Assembly (NCBI RefSeq): GCF_016863135.1
Contig: NZ_BOOH01000012.1
Coordinates: 1-64,000 of the forward strand
DNA length: 64,000 bases
Origin: Planobispora longispora
GTDB lineage: Bacteria; Actinomycetota; Actinomycetes; Streptosporangiales; Streptosporangiaceae
Reading direction: 5' to 3'
In this document: positions 1 to 9,317 of the stretch, one piece after another
How the letters are laid out: each line of letters opens with the position of its first letter
Numbering within the stretch: the first letter of the stretch is position 1
Notes under the pieces: model-generated
Databases searched by the model: none
Seen by the model: the letters and a program-made list of their open reading frames with translations, nothing else
Told to the model about the DNA's origin: nothing
Program-made: the position numbers and the translations under genes

Positions 1-96
1 CTGCCCGCCTCCGTCCCCGAGGCCCTGCCCGCCTCCGTCCCCGAGGCCCTGCCCGCCTCCGTCCCCGAGGCCCTGCCCGCCTCCGTCCCCGAGGGC
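1..96. repeat. 24-bp tandem repeat, at least 4 copies
   Basis: Four head-to-tail copies of a 24-bp unit at 1-24, 25-48, 49-72 and 73-96; only the last differs at its end. It lies in frame in the glycosyltransferase tail and encodes EAGRASGT units on the minus strand. The array runs off the window, so copy number is a minimum. Confidence 0.95.
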
Positions 97-1565
97 TCGC
101 CGGTCTCCGCCGCCGAGACGTCCGGGCGCGGGGCGCTCTCCGGCGGACCGGGCCGGGGGGCCGGCCGCGCCGCGCGCCAGGACGGCCAGAACTCCCGGGG
201 GTCGCCGTGCCGTACGCCGTGAGTGGCCCCGATCGAGGCGGCGGCGTCGTCCGCGCCGAGCAGGAGGGCCCGGCCCAGCGCCTCGGTGCGCGCCAGCGTG
301 GCCGTGCCCTCGCCGGGGAGGCCGACGGTCAAGAGCCCGCACCTGCCCTCCTGGAGCGTGGCGATCATCCGCTCCAGCGACTCGCGCTCCAGCGGGACCG
401 AGACCGGGCCCGTGTAGCGGAACGGGATCGGCGCCGGACTCGGCGCGACCTCGTCCGCCAGCCGTATCCGCTCGTCGTGGGCGAAGTGCTCGCGCATGAC
501 GCGCATCTCGAACGCGGGGTCGCGGAGCACCGGGCGGCGCCCCGAGGGCAGCGCCGACCACGGCGCGACCAGCGTGACCCGCACGTCGGTCACCGTCCCC
601 TCCAGCGCCGCGTTCACCGCCCGGCGCACCTGCTCCTGGGTGGCGTCGCCCACGTGCAGGACCACCTCGACGTACGGCACCAGCCAGCGGCGTCCCCGCT
701 CCTTGCGCAGGTCCCTGCGGAGCGGCACCCGGTGGGCCAGGTACGGGGCGACCACCCGCAGGGCGCGCTGCCGGTCCCGGCGCTGCGCGGGGAGGCCGAG
801 GTGGGCCGCCCTGGCCGCCATGTCGGGGATGAAGACCACGCCGTGCTGGGCCAGCCGGTAGGCGAACTCGGTGTCCTCGCCCCGCAGCACGTGCGGATCG
901 ACCCCGCCCACGGCGTGGAACGTCTCCCGCCGCATCGCCACCGTGGGCCCGGTGCACACGTGGTAGGGATTGCGGCTGGTGCGCAGCCCGTTGGTGCGGG
1001 CGATGGTCTGCTCGGTGGAACTGGCCAGCGCCGAGGACAGGTTGACGACGGACTCCAGCGAGCCCGCGTGCACGGCCTCGTACACCTGGACGGACGTCAG
1101 CGCGGGCTCCTCGACGAACCTCTTGGCCCCGATGGTCACCAGGCAGCCGGCCAGGTGGTGCCAGCGGGCCAGCGCCTCGATGTGCTCGCGCGAGGTGATC
1201 ATGTCGGCGTCCAGACGCTGCAGGATGTCGCCGCCGGCCAGGGCCGCCCCGGTGTTGACCGCGTGCGCGATGCCCCATCCGCCGGGATCCGTGGTGACGA
1301 TCCGGGTGCCCCGCGGGGCGATCTCCGGCAGGCGTAGCGGCGGGTCGCTGCCGTCGTCCACCACGATCACCTCCATGAGGTGATCCGGGTACGTCTGCGC
1401 GGCCAGGGCGGCGAGGGTCAGGTCGAGCCGGTGCTGTCCGCCGTGGGCCGGGATGACCACGCTCACGGAGAGGGAGGGGGCCCACTCGCCGAGTGCCGGG
1501 GGGCGCAGTGGCGAGTAGTCGTTGTGCCGGATCGGGGGCAGATCGCTCGCTGCTCCGCCCGTCAT
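1..1565 (-). CDS. Family 2 glycosyltransferase, 3' end cut by window edge
   Basis: The minus-strand frame is open from an ATG at 1565 to the window edge, about 521 codons. The start has a GAGGGG ribosome site about 9 bases upstream. The N-terminal third is a GT-A fold: SVVIPAHGG near residue 35, VIVVDDGSDPP near 65, and the metal-binding RLDADM near 120. TGPTVAMRRETF and RGEDTEFAYRL follow, as in GT2 C-terminal regions. The last residues seen are repeated EAGRASGT units from a 24-bp tandem repeat, probably a disordered tail. It likely moves a nucleotide-sugar residue onto a cell-surface acceptor; the acceptor cannot be told. The place where other actinobacteria have hom upstream of thrC is taken by this gene. 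Family is firm; substrate is unknown. Confidence 0.85.
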   Translation of the reverse strand, partial: MTGGAASDLPPIRHNDYSPLRPPALGEWAPSLSVSVVIPAHGGQHRLDLTLAALAAQTYPDHLMEVIVVDDGSDPPLRLPEIAPRGTRIVTTDPGGWGIAHAVNTGAALAGGDILQRLDADMITSREHIEALARWHHLAGCLVTIGAKRFVEEPALTSVQVYEAVHAGSLESVVNLSSALASSTEQTIARTNGLRTSRNPYHVCTGPTVAMRRETFHAVGGVDPHVLRGEDTEFAYRLAQHGVVFIPDMAARAAHLGLPAQRRDRQRALRVVAPYLAHRVPLRRDLRKERGRRWLVPYVEVVLHVGDATQEQVRRAVNAALEGTVTDVRVTLVAPWSALPSGRRPVLRDPAFEMRVMREHFAHDERIRLADEVAPSPAPIPFRYTGPVSVPLERESLERMIATLQEGRCGLLTVGLPGEGTATLARTEALGRALLLGADDAAASIGATHGVRHGDPREFWPSWRAARPAPRPGPPESAPRPDVSAAETGEPSGTEAGRASGTEAGRASGTEAGRASGTEAG

Positions 1566-1723
1566 AATGTCGCGCCCCTCATTCGCGTCGTCACTCGTCA
1601 AGCCCTTGACCATATTCGCAGTTGCTGAACGTTAGCTGTGCGGCCGGCGTCGCCTTCCCGCCACGGCCGGCATCGCGTTCCGGCCCCGGCCGACGTCGTG
1701 TTTCCCGTGTGTAAGACGCGCGA

Positions 1724-1777
1724 GGTGTCCATCTGGTGGACGCCGCATCCCGCCGGAGAGGTCGTTGCCCGTAGACT
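1724..1777 (+). promoter_or_regulatory. Candidate thrC promoter with upstream dyad
   Basis: An inverted repeat (GGTGTCCA, 5-base loop TCTGG, TGGACGCC; 1724-1744, one G-T wobble) lies directly upstream of a good actinobacterial -10 hexamer TAGACT at 1772-1777. The matching -35 position is weak, which would fit an activator or repressor bound at the dyad. The leader to the thrC start would be about 50 bases. The regulator is unknown. Confidence 0.4.
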
Positions 1778-1836
1778 CTTTGCCCAACATCGCAGGTAGA
1801 ACGCGCACGGCGGAGCCTCGCGCGGGAGGAGCAATC

Positions 1837-2895
1837 ATGACCAGGGCGTGGCGTGGCCTCATCGAGGAGTATCGTGACCGGCTTCCGGTGACCACGGCGA
1901 CGCCCGTCGTCACGCTGCTGGAGGGCGGCACGCCGCTCGTTCCGGCGCACCGCGTCTCGGCGCTGACCGGCTGCGAGGTCTACCTGAAGGTCGAGGGGCT
2001 GAACCCGACGGGCAGTTTCAAGGACCGCGGCATGACGATGGCCATCAGCAAGGCCGTCGAGGAGGGCGCCAAGGCCGTCATCTGCGCCTCCACCGGCAAC
2101 ACCAGCGCCTCGGCCGCCGCCTACGCGGTCCGCGCGGGCCTGACCTGCGCCGTGCTCGTGCCCCGAGGGAAGATCGCGATGGGCAAGCTGGCCCAGGCGC
2201 TCGTCCACGGCGCGAAGCTGCTCCAGGTCGAGGGCTCCTTCGACGACTGCCTGGAGATGACCAGGGAGCTCTCGGAGAACTACCCGATCGCGCTGGTCAA
2301 CTCGGTCAACCCGTTCCGGCTGCAGGGCCAGAAGACCGCCGCCTTCGAGATCGTGGACGCCCTCGGCGACGCGCCCGACATCCACTGCATCCCGGTCGGG
2401 AACGCCGGCAACATCTCGGCCTACTGGATGGGCTACACCGAGTACGCCGGGGACGGCGTCGCCACCAGGACGCCCAGGATGTTCGGCTTCCAGGCGAGCG
2501 GCGCCGCGCCGATCGTCAACGGCGCCCCGGTGACCCACCCCCACACGATCGCCACCGCGATCCGCATCGGCAACCCGGCCTCCTGGCAGCTGGCCGAGGC
2601 CGCGCGCGACGAGTCCGGCGGCGTCATCCAGTCGGTGACCGACCGGCAGATCGCCGCCGCCTACAAGCTGCTGGCGCAGGAGGAGGGCGTGTTCGTCGAG
2701 CTGGCCTCGGCGGCCAGCGTGGCCGGTCTCCTCCAGGCTCACGAGCAGGGCCTGGTCGACCCCGGCCAGCGCATCGTCTGCACGGTGACGGGCAACGGCC
2801 TCAAGGACCCCGACTGGGCCATCTCCGGCGCCCCCACCCCCCTGACGATCTCGATCGACGCCCACGCCGCCGCCACCGCCCTCGACCTCGTCTGA
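1837..2895 (+). CDS. thrC: Threonine synthase
   Basis: This PLP-dependent enzyme converts O-phosphohomoserine to L-threonine, the last step of threonine synthesis, in the cytoplasm. The 352-residue product has the PLP lysine in GSFKDRG (K62), then [15 protein letters not shown] and [14 protein letters not shown], which bind the cofactor phosphate and substrate. The start at 1837 is chosen because GGGAGGAG lies 7 bases before it; the frame is open further upstream but without a ribosome site. Length matches the short actinobacterial ThrC class. thrB follows after 123 bases on the same strand. hom is not upstream here, unlike the usual hom-thrC-thrB order. Confidence 0.97.
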   Translation: MTRAWRGLIEEYRDRLPVTTATPVVTLLEGGTPLVPAHRVSALTGCEVYLKVEGLNPTGSFKDRGMTMAISKAVEEGAKAVICASTGNTSASAAAYAVRAGLTCAVLVPRGKIAMGKLAQALVHGAKLLQVEGSFDDCLEMTRELSENYPIALVNSVNPFRLQGQKTAAFEIVDALGDAPDIHCIPVGNAGNISAYWMGYTEYAGDGVATRTPRMFGFQASGAAPIVNGAPVTHPHTIATAIRIGNPASWQLAEAARDESGGVIQSVTDRQIAAAYKLLAQEEGVFVELASAASVAGLLQAHEQGLVDPGQRIVCTVTGNGLKDPDWAISGAPTPLTISIDAHAAATALDLV

Positions 2896-3018
2896 TCCGT
2901 CCGGCGCGTCGTCCCGCCCGGCGGGCGCGCCGCCGTCTCCCTTCCCGGAACGGCGGCGTTCTCCCCTGCCGGGCGCGGTGTTCCCGGCGCCGCCGTACGG
3001 CGGGTGACAAGGAGACAA

Positions 3019-4017
3019 ATGACCGACAGCACGGTGGTCGTCCGGGTCCCGGCGACCTCGGCCAACCTCGGCCCCGGGTTCGACACGCTCGGCCTGGCCC
3101 TCGCCTTCTACGACGAGGTCGAGGCGACCCTCTTCGAACCGTCCTCGGACGCGACGGCCGCGGAGGTTCTCGTGGAGGGTGAGGGCGCGGGCGAGCTCGA
3201 TCTCGGGGAGGGCCATCTCATCGTCGCGACGATGCGCAAGACCTTCGACCGGATGGGCCTGCCGCAGCCCCGGGGGATCCGGCTGCGCTGCCGCAACCGC
3301 ATCCCGCACTCGCGCGGTCTCGGTTCGTCCTCGGCCGCGATCTGCGCCGGGATCGTCGCGGCCCGCGCGCTGGCGGCGGCGCCGTACGCCGCGCAGCCAC
3401 GACTCCGCCCGGACGGCTCAGCGTTCAGCTACGAGGGGAATCCGGCGGAGCCCGCGGGCTTCACCGACGACGACGCCTTCGCCCTCGCCACCGAGATCGA
3501 GGGGCACCCCGACAACGTCGCGCCCTGCCTGGCCGGAGGGCTGACGATCGCGTGGATGGAACAGCCCGGCGTCCCGCGTATGGTGAAGCTGGTTCCCCAC
3601 GCGGACGTCAGGCCGGTGGCGCTCGTCCCCCGGCACCGCCTGTCCACGGAGGTCGCCAGGGGACTGCTCCCCGAGCGGGTTCCGCACGCGGACGCCTCGG
3701 CGAACGCCGGGCGGGCGGCGCTGCTGATCGCGGCGCTGACCGGCCGGCCGGAGCGGGAACTGCTGCTGGCCGCGACGCAGGACCGGTTGCACCAGGACTA
3801 CCGCGCCCCCGCCATGCCGCAGACGGCCGAGCTGGTCAAGCGCCTGCGCGGAGCGGGCGTTCCGGCGGTCGTCTCCGGGGCGGGTCCCACGGTTCTTGCG
3901 TTTCCGGCAGCGGATACGCAGGATTTGATCGCACCGGAAGTGGGTACTGACTGGCACATCCAGCCACTGGATGTCGAAACCCACGGTGCGTGCGTCGTTT
4001 CTCCCGAGACACGCTGA
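3019..4017 (+). CDS. thrB: Homoserine kinase
   Basis: This GHMP-family kinase phosphorylates L-homoserine with ATP and so makes the ThrC substrate. The 332-residue protein begins TVVVRVPATSANLGPGFDTLG, the N-terminal strand and substrate loop of the family. It carries the ATP loop IPHSRGLGSSSAAICAG near residue 100 and a C-terminal VVSGAGPTVLAF motif. The ATG at 3019 is chosen over a GTG at 3004 because AAGGAGA at 3009-3015 sits just before it. It is probably co-transcribed with thrC. The rho gene follows after a long spacer. Confidence 0.97.
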   Translation: MTDSTVVVRVPATSANLGPGFDTLGLALAFYDEVEATLFEPSSDATAAEVLVEGEGAGELDLGEGHLIVATMRKTFDRMGLPQPRGIRLRCRNRIPHSRGLGSSSAAICAGIVAARALAAAPYAAQPRLRPDGSAFSYEGNPAEPAGFTDDDAFALATEIEGHPDNVAPCLAGGLTIAWMEQPGVPRMVKLVPHADVRPVALVPRHRLSTEVARGLLPERVPHADASANAGRAALLIAALTGRPERELLLAATQDRLHQDYRAPAMPQTAELVKRLRGAGVPAVVSGAGPTVLAFPAADTQDLIAPEVGTDWHIQPLDVETHGACVVSPETR

Positions 4018-4481
4018 TGCCTCTTACGACCTTCAGGGAATAGCTGTGTGCGCTGGTGATGTTAGGCTGATAGCCGCACCAGGTGCCCCCGTTTCGGGTG
4101 CGTGCTTGTCAGCCACACATCGTCGTACCACGTCTCGCTCCGTGAGGCGTGAGCGCCACAGTGGTTTCCCCGAATCCGTCGCCTCCGAATGGCCCACATT
4201 CGGTTGGGGCTGTCAGAGACGGCGTTTCAGGGGACATGCGCGTTCGAACCATCTCGACATCTGGTTGCCGGTAGCGATCCGGGGGGTGTCCTCCAAGCCC
4301 CACCGTCGATGAGCCTCGATGGTGACGGCGTGGATGCGCCCTTCCGACAGCGGCGGCGGCTCCCACGGGCCGTCGAGGATCGTGACGTGCAACCCGGCCC
4401 GGTCTGTCCCACCGGGTCGATCGCACCACCGGGACGATTGGCCGATCGTGGCCACGCCCGACCCCTGGGAAGGACCCATTA
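4018..4481. other. 464-base spacer / probable rho leader
   Basis: No convincing gene is present; the open frames here have mixed third-position composition. A -10-like TAGGCT at 4063-4068 is the best promoter candidate, giving a transcript leader of about 400 bases before rho. Rho is known to control its own synthesis through its leader in several bacteria, so a long untranslated leader is expected, but I see no clear attenuator hairpin. Confidence 0.35.
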
Positions 4482-6428
4482 GTGAGCGACACCACCGAAC
4501 TCCTCTCCGACGCCAACGGCACCCAGCCGGCGGCCGGCGACACCCCCACCCGCGCCGTGAAGCGTCGTCGCTCCGGCACTGGTCTGTCCGCCATGGTGCT
4601 GCCCGAGCTGCAGGCCATGGCGAGCAGCCTTGGCATCAGCGGGACCGGGCGGATGCGCAAGAGCCAGCTGATCGCGGCCATCCAGGAGAAGCAGGGCGTC
4701 TCCGCGGAGAGCGCCCCGGCGCCCGCCGCGGTCCAGGAGGCTCCGGCCGCCGCCGAACCGGCCCCCGAGCGCCCCGCCCGCAGCCGCCGGGAACGTTCCC
4801 GGGCCGCGGCCCCCACCGCCCCCGCCGAGCCCGCGCCCGAGCAGGCCGTCACGCCTGAGCCGGTGGCCGCCGCCGCTCCCGTGGTGGAGCAGCCGGCCGA
4901 GGCCGGTCAGGCCGAGGGCCGTTCCGAGCGGGGTGAGAGCCGCCGTGAGCGCCGCGGCCGCGGTGAGCGCCGCGAGCGCGGTGAGCGCGGCGAGGCCCGC
5001 ACCGACCAGCGCGCCGCCGACGCGGGCCAGGGCCGCGCCGAGCGCGGTGAGCGTCCCGAGCGCGGCGACCGTGCCGAGCGCGGTGAGCGTCCCGAGCGCG
5101 GCGACCGTGCCGAGCGCGGCGACCGCGCCGAGCGCGGCGACCAGAACCGCGGTGGCGCGCAGAGCCGCGCCGACCAGCACGGAGCCGGCGGGGAGGACGA
5201 CGACCGCCGCGGCCGCCGCGGCCGGTTCCGGGAGCGCAACCGCCGCGGCCGTGACCGCTTCGACAGCAACGAGCCCGTGGTCGGCGAGGACGACGTCCTG
5301 ATCCCGATCGCCGGCATCCTGGACATCCTGGACAACTACGCGTTCGTCCGGACCAGCGGCTACCTGCCCGGCGCCAACGACGTCTACGTGTCGCTGGCCC
5401 AGATCCGCCGGCACGGCCTGCGCAAGGGCGACGTCGTCACCGGCGCCGTCCGCCAGCCGCGCGAAGGCGAGCGCCGCGAGAAGTTCAACGCGCTCGTCCG
5501 CCTCGACACGGTCAACGGCATGGACCCGGAGCAGGCCCGCCAGCGGCCCGACTTCAACAAGCTCACGCCGCTCTACCCGCAGGAGCGCCTGCGCCTGGAG
5601 ACCGAGCCGAACATCCTGACGACCCGGATCATCGACCTGGTCGCCCCGATCGGCAAGGGCCAGCGCGGCCTCATCGTCTCCCCGCCCAAGGCGGGCAAGA
5701 CGATGGTGCTCCAGGCGATCGCCAACGCGATCACCCGCAACAACCCCGAGTGCCACCTGATGGTCGTCCTCGTCGACGAGCGTCCGGAAGAGGTCACCGA
5801 CATGCAGCGGTCGGTGAAGGGCGAGGTCATCCACTCGACCTTCGACCGTCCCGCCGAGGACCACACCACGGTCGCCGAGCTCGCCATCGAGCGGGCCAAG
5901 CGCCTGGTGGAGCTGGGCCACGACGTCGTCGTGCTGCTCGACTCGATCACCCGTCTGGGCCGCGCCTACAACCTGGCCGCCCCGGCCTCCGGCCGGATCC
6001 TGTCGGGCGGTGTCGACTCCACGGCGCTCTACCCGCCCAAGCGCTTCTTCGGCGCCGCCCGCAACATCGAGAACGGCGGCTCGCTGACGATCCTCGCCAC
6101 GGCGCTGGTGGAGACCGGCTCCAAGATGGACGAGGTCATCTTCGAGGAGTTCAAGGGCACCGGCAACGCCGAGCTCAAGCTCAACCGCTCCCTCGCCGAC
6201 AAGCGGATCTTCCCCGCGGTGGACGTCGACGCGTCCGGCACCCGCAAGGAGGAGATCCTCATGTCGAAGGACGAGCTGCAGATCGTCTGGAAGCTGCGGC
6301 GCGTGCTGCACGCCCTGGACATGCAGCAGGCTCTCGAGCTCCTCCTGGAGAAGATGAAGGAGACCAAGTCCAACGCGGAGTTCCTGCTCCAGGTGCAGAA
6401 GACGACGGTCAACTCCGACCGCGACTGA
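4482..6428 (+). CDS. rho: Transcription termination factor Rho
   Basis: This hexameric RNA-dependent ATPase releases transcripts at Rho-dependent terminators. The 648-residue protein starts with a Rho-N (SAP-like) domain (residues about 35-75). A basic, disordered insertion rich in RGER/RGDR follows (about 140-260), typical of high-GC actinobacteria. Then come the cold-shock RNA-binding domain and the ATPase core: Walker A SPPKAGKT (K406), Walker [17 protein letters not shown], and the Q/R-loop region. A GTG start at 4482 follows GGGAAGGA with about 9 bases spacing. The insertion contains two exact 36-bp repeats. It converges on a bidirectional terminator shared with the next gene. Confidence 0.97.
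   Translation: MSDTTELLSDANGTQPAAGDTPTRAVKRRRSGTGLSAMVLPELQAMASSLGISGTGRMRKSQLIAAIQEKQGVSAESAPAPAAVQEAPAAAEPAPERPARSRRERSRAAAPTAPAEPAPEQAVTPEPVAAAAPVVEQPAEAGQAEGRSERGESRRERRGRGERRERGERGEARTDQRAADAGQGRAERGERPERGDRAERGERPERGDRAERGDRAERGDQNRGGAQSRADQHGAGGEDDDRRGRRGRFRERNRRGRDRFDSNEPVVGEDDVLIPIAGILDILDNYAFVRTSGYLPGANDVYVSLAQIRRHGLRKGDVVTGAVRQPREGERREKFNALVRLDTVNGMDPEQARQRPDFNKLTPLYPQERLRLETEPNILTTRIIDLVAPIGKGQRGLIVSPPKAGKTMVLQAIANAITRNNPECHLMVVLVDERPEEVTDMQRSVKGEVIHSTFDRPAEDHTTVAELAIERAKRLVELGHDVVVLLDSITRLGRAYNLAAPASGRILSGGVDSTALYPPKRFFGAARNIENGGSLTILATALVETGSKMDEVIFEEFKGTGNAELKLNRSLADKRIFPAVDVDASGTRKEEILMSKDELQIVWKLRRVLHALDMQQALELLLEKMKETKSNAEFLLQVQKTTVNSDRD
5040..5142. repeat. rho: 36-bp tandem repeat in the rho insertion
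   Basis: Two identical 36-bp units (5040-5075 and 5076-5111) are followed by two 18-bp half units that vary slightly. They code in frame for [12 protein letters not shown]-type residues in the low-complexity arginine/glutamate insertion of Rho, so length is likely to vary between strains. Confidence 0.85.
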
Positions 6429-6471
6429 TCCGTCGTCCCCCGCGGGAAAGCCGTCCCGCACGGGAAACGGG

Positions 6472-6503
6472 AAACGCCCGGTGGCCTCGGCCACCGGGCG
6501 TTT
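6472..6503. terminator. Bidirectional intrinsic terminator
   Basis: A perfect 14-bp stem (AAACGCCCGGTGGC / GCCACCGGGCGTTT) with a CTCG loop lies between the convergent rho and secreted-protein genes. The A-rich left flank and T-rich right arm end allow termination from both sides. Confidence 0.85.
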
Positions 6504-6522
6504 CGTTCGTCTGCGCCGCCCG

Positions 6523-7641
6523 CTAGCGGACGTCGACGTACTCGTGGCCGGACTTGGAACCGTAGGTCTTGCCGGTCCCGCCGACGACGGCCCGCCAGTG
6601 GGCGTCGAACCTCGGCTTGATCGTCTTGCTGAACCTGCCGGTGCCGCTCGCCTTGACGTAGTAGGCGAACGTCCAGCCGCCGCCCCTCTTCTTGTAGTAC
6701 AGCCCGACGGTCTTCCCGGCGTAGGGGGAGTAGCCGCGGTAGGCCTTGCCGAACAGGCGGACGGACTTGCCCCGCCTGACCTTGTTGGCGGAGACGTCGA
6801 AGGAGACCTTGGACTTCACCTTCTTGCCGGCGCCCCTCCGGACGGTGAAGGTGTCGGCTTCCTCGATCTTCAGGGTCTGGCCGCCGCGTGAGGCCTGCAG
6901 CTCCAGCGTCCAGGTTCCGGTGGCGTAGGAGGTGTCGAAGGAGGTCTCGGCCGTCCAGGAGCCGCCGTCGCCCTTGGTCAGGGCCAGGTCGACCGAGTCG
7001 CTCTCGTCGTCGCTGTAGAGCCTGCCCTTGACCGAGGAGGCGCCGACGATGCTGGCGCGGATCTTGACCTTGGTGTCCCCGCCCGATCTGAGGACGACAG
7101 GGTCGGTCACCCCGGCGTAGACGAACTTGACCTGCGGGTCGACCGTGACTTCTCTGCAGCTGTCATTGCCGGAGCCGCCCCGCTTGACCGTCAGGCGGAC
7201 GAGCCACTTGCCGTCCTTGTCGCCCTTCTTGATTTTGAAGCTGCCCTTGATCTTGACGCTCGCCGGAGCGGAAGTCTGGGCGCCGGTGGGGGGCGCCGGG
7301 ACCTGCCCGACCGTGGCGGCGGTCCAACCGGTCTCGCCGGTCCTCTGGAAGTCCGCTTCGAGGAGGGTGACGTTCTTCTCGAGGAACTTCTTGCCGGCGT
7401 CGTCCCCGGTGCCGTTGACCAGCTTGTACGGGTCCTTGATGGTCGCCTCGAAGGTGACCGTGGCGTCATCCTTGATCGGGATGTAGGCGTCGTCCACGGT
7501 CAGTGCCGTGACGTCGGCGTCGTTGAGCGTGCAGGCCGCGGCTGCGGACGCGGCCGGCGTGAGGATGGTGACCGTGCCTCCTGCGAGGACGGCAGCCCCC
7601 GTGGCGGTCGCCAGGAGCAACCGCATTCCCTTCCCCGTCAT
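6523..7641 (-). CDS. Secreted protein of unknown function
   Basis: The 372-residue product has a clear Sec signal peptide: a short basic start, a hydrophobic core (LLLATATGAAVLAGGTVTIL) and a cleavage region near ASAAAA at about residue 33. The mature part is rich in beta-strand patterns with regular Thr/Val/Lys, suggesting two or three Ig-like beta-sandwich domains. The first is acidic (DDAYIPIKDDATVTFEATI). The last, from about residue 280 (VRRGKSVRLFGKAYRGYSPYAGKTVGLYYKKRGGGW), resembles bacterial domains that coat or bind the cell wall. Two cysteines (ACTL, DSCRE) could form a disulfide. An ATG five codons downstream is an alternative start. I do not recognise the family. Confidence 0.8.
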   Translation of the reverse strand: MTGKGMRLLLATATGAAVLAGGTVTILTPAASAAAACTLNDADVTALTVDDAYIPIKDDATVTFEATIKDPYKLVNGTGDDAGKKFLEKNVTLLEADFQRTGETGWTAATVGQVPAPPTGAQTSAPASVKIKGSFKIKKGDKDGKWLVRLTVKRGGSGNDSCREVTVDPQVKFVYAGVTDPVVLRSGGDTKVKIRASIVGASSVKGRLYSDDESDSVDLALTKGDGGSWTAETSFDTSYATGTWTLELQASRGGQTLKIEEADTFTVRRGAGKKVKSKVSFDVSANKVRRGKSVRLFGKAYRGYSPYAGKTVGLYYKKRGGGWTFAYYVKASGTGRFSKTIKPRFDAHWRAVVGGTGKTYGSKSGHEYVDVR

Positions 7642-7741
7642 TAATCCCCTTACTTACGTAAAGATTGAGAAAAGTTACAGTTCGGGCATAGGAGCCTAAC
7701 GGGGCGGAAGTGATGCGTCCATCGGAACCGATCAGGTGCCG

Positions 7742-7769
7742 GGGAATGCCTCACGGGCCGGAGTGGTTG
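7742..7769 (+). promoter_or_regulatory. SigR (thiol-stress)-type promoter of rpmE
   Basis: GGGAAT at 7742-7747 and GTTG at 7766-7769 are separated by exactly 18 bases. This is the consensus known for the Streptomyces disulfide-stress sigma factor SigR (GGGAAT-N18-GTTG). rpmE is a described SigR target in S. coelicolor. A second, SigA-like pair overlaps (TTGCAG, 16 bases, TACCGA). The promoter faces rpmE, leaving a leader of about 135 bases. Confidence 0.7.
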
Positions 7770-7909
7770 CAGCATCTGGCACACTGGTTACCGAACCGCA
7801 GCGGTTCCGGTTCCCGCCCGCGCGCACCTGGTGTGCTTCAGCGCGCAAGCCGCTCTCGGCGAGACACAAGTGGCGACCCGGCGACCGCGCACTGGAGAGG
7901 ACGAAAGCC

Positions 7910-8128
7910 ATGAAGCCCGACATTCACCCGGAGTACGCCACCACTCAGGTGACCTGCACCTGCGGTAACTCCTTCACCACCCGCAGCACCGCCAAGGGTG
8001 GCTCGATCCACGCCGACGTGTGCTCCGCCTGCCACCCGTTCTACACGGGCAAGCAGAAGATCCTGGACACCGGTGGCCGCGTGGCGCGCTTCGAGAAGCG
8101 CTTCGGCAAGAAGCCCGCGGGCAAGTAG
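7910..8128 (+). CDS. rpmE: 50S ribosomal protein L31 (zinc-binding form)
   Basis: The 72-residue L31 sits on the central protuberance of the large subunit and contacts the small subunit. It begins MKPDIHPEY as in the RpmE family. It keeps all four zinc-ribbon cysteines, C16, C18, C38 and C41 (CTC and CSAC), so it is the zinc-containing C+ paralog, not the zinc-free YtiA/RpmE2 type. GGAGAGGACG precedes the ATG. The upstream SigR-type promoter fits a protein whose zinc ribbon is oxidation sensitive. prfA follows on the same strand. Confidence 0.97.
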   Translation: MKPDIHPEYATTQVTCTCGNSFTTRSTAKGGSIHADVCSACHPFYTGKQKILDTGGRVARFEKRFGKKPAGK

Positions 8129-8242
8129 CCCTCGTCCCGACGCCGGCTCGGCGCGTCCCTCGTCCGCGGGGGACCCGCCCGGGTCGGCGTTCGTGGTGAT
8201 GGGGCAGGTGTAAAAGGGCTCTCCAAGGAAGAAGGACGTGCG

Positions 8243-9295
8243 GTGAACCTCGACGAGCTGCTCAGTGAGTACGCCGAGCTGGAACTCAAGCTCGCCGATC
8301 CCGCCGTGCACGCCAACCCGACGCAGGCGCGCACATTCGGCCGCCGCTACGCCGAGCTGACCCCGATCATCACCACCTACCGGGAGCTCGAAGGCGTCCA
8401 GAACGACCTGGCCACCGCCCGGGAGCTGGCCCCGGAGGACGAGGCGTTCGCCGAGGAGGCCAAGGAACTGGAGGCCCGCGTCCCCGAGCTGGAGGACAGG
8501 CTCCGCCACCTGCTCATCCCGCGTGATCCCAACGATGACAAGGACATCATCATGGAGATCAAGGCGGGCGAGGGCGGCGAGGAGTCGGCTCTGTTCGCCG
8601 GCGACCTCCTGCGGATGTACCTCCGCTACGCCGAGCGGATCGGCTGGAAGACCGAGATCATCGACATGACCCACTCCGACCTGGGCGGCTACAAAGACGT
8701 CACGGTCGCGCTGAAGGCCAGGGGCGACGACGGCGTCTGGTCGAGGCTCAAGTTCGAAGGCGGCGTGCACCGCGTGCAGCGCGTGCCGGTCACCGAGTCG
8801 CAGGGCCGCATCCACACCAGCGCGGCGGGCGTGCTGGTCTACCCTGAGGCGGAGGAGGTCGACGTCCAGATCGACCCGAACGACCTGCGCATCGACGTCT
8901 ACCGGTCCAGCGGCCCCGGCGGCCAGAGCGTCAACACCACCGACTCGGCCGTGCGCATCACGCACCTGCCGACCGGGGTGGTCGTCTCCTGCCAGAACGA
9001 GAAGAGCCAGCTGCAGAACAAGGAGTCGGCCATGCGCATCCTGCGGGCGCGCCTGCAGGCCCTCGCCGAGGAGGAGGCCAACGCCGCGGCGATGGCCGAG
9101 CGCAAGTCCCAGATCCGCACGGTCGACCGCTCCGAGCGCATCCGCACCTACAACTTCCCCGAGAACCGCATCTCCGACCACCGCACCGGTTTCAAGGCCT
9201 ACAACCTCGACCAGGTGCTGGACGGCGACCTGTCGGCCGTCATCCAGTCCCTGCTCGACGCCGAGATGGCGGAGAAGCTCGCGGCCCACTCCTAA
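8243..9295 (+). CDS. prfA: Peptide chain release factor 1
   Basis: It recognises UAA and UAG stop codons and triggers peptide release on the ribosome. The 350-residue protein has the RF1-type codon-reading tripeptide PVT in [20 protein letters not shown], where RF2 has SPF, and the catalytic GGQ at residues 226-228 ([16 protein letters not shown]). The GTG start at 8243 follows AAGGAAGAAGG. The next gene, prmC, methylates the GGQ glutamine and begins 22 bases downstream, so the pair is probably one transcript. Confidence 0.98.
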   Translation: MNLDELLSEYAELELKLADPAVHANPTQARTFGRRYAELTPIITTYRELEGVQNDLATARELAPEDEAFAEEAKELEARVPELEDRLRHLLIPRDPNDDKDIIMEIKAGEGGEESALFAGDLLRMYLRYAERIGWKTEIIDMTHSDLGGYKDVTVALKARGDDGVWSRLKFEGGVHRVQRVPVTESQGRIHTSAAGVLVYPEAEEVDVQIDPNDLRIDVYRSSGPGGQSVNTTDSAVRITHLPTGVVVSCQNEKSQLQNKESAMRILRARLQALAEEEANAAAMAERKSQIRTVDRSERIRTYNFPENRISDHRTGFKAYNLDQVLDGDLSAVIQSLLDAEMAEKLAAHS

Positions 9296-9317
9296 GGCCC
9301 ACGCACAGAACGCGCCC

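Noticed and set aside
1-96. Direct repeats as a CRISPR array
   Set aside because: Units are contiguous without spacers, and in frame with the coding sequence; no cas genes in the window.
1765-1836. Extended thrC start at 1765
   Set aside because: The upstream segment has no ribosome site and would lie inside or before the promoter; GGGAGGAG before 1837 decides.
1591-3309. Long minus-strand open frame of about 570 codons opposite thrC/thrB
   Set aside because: Arg/Gly/Asp-rich shadow of the real genes caused by high GC at third positions; no domain and no ribosome site.
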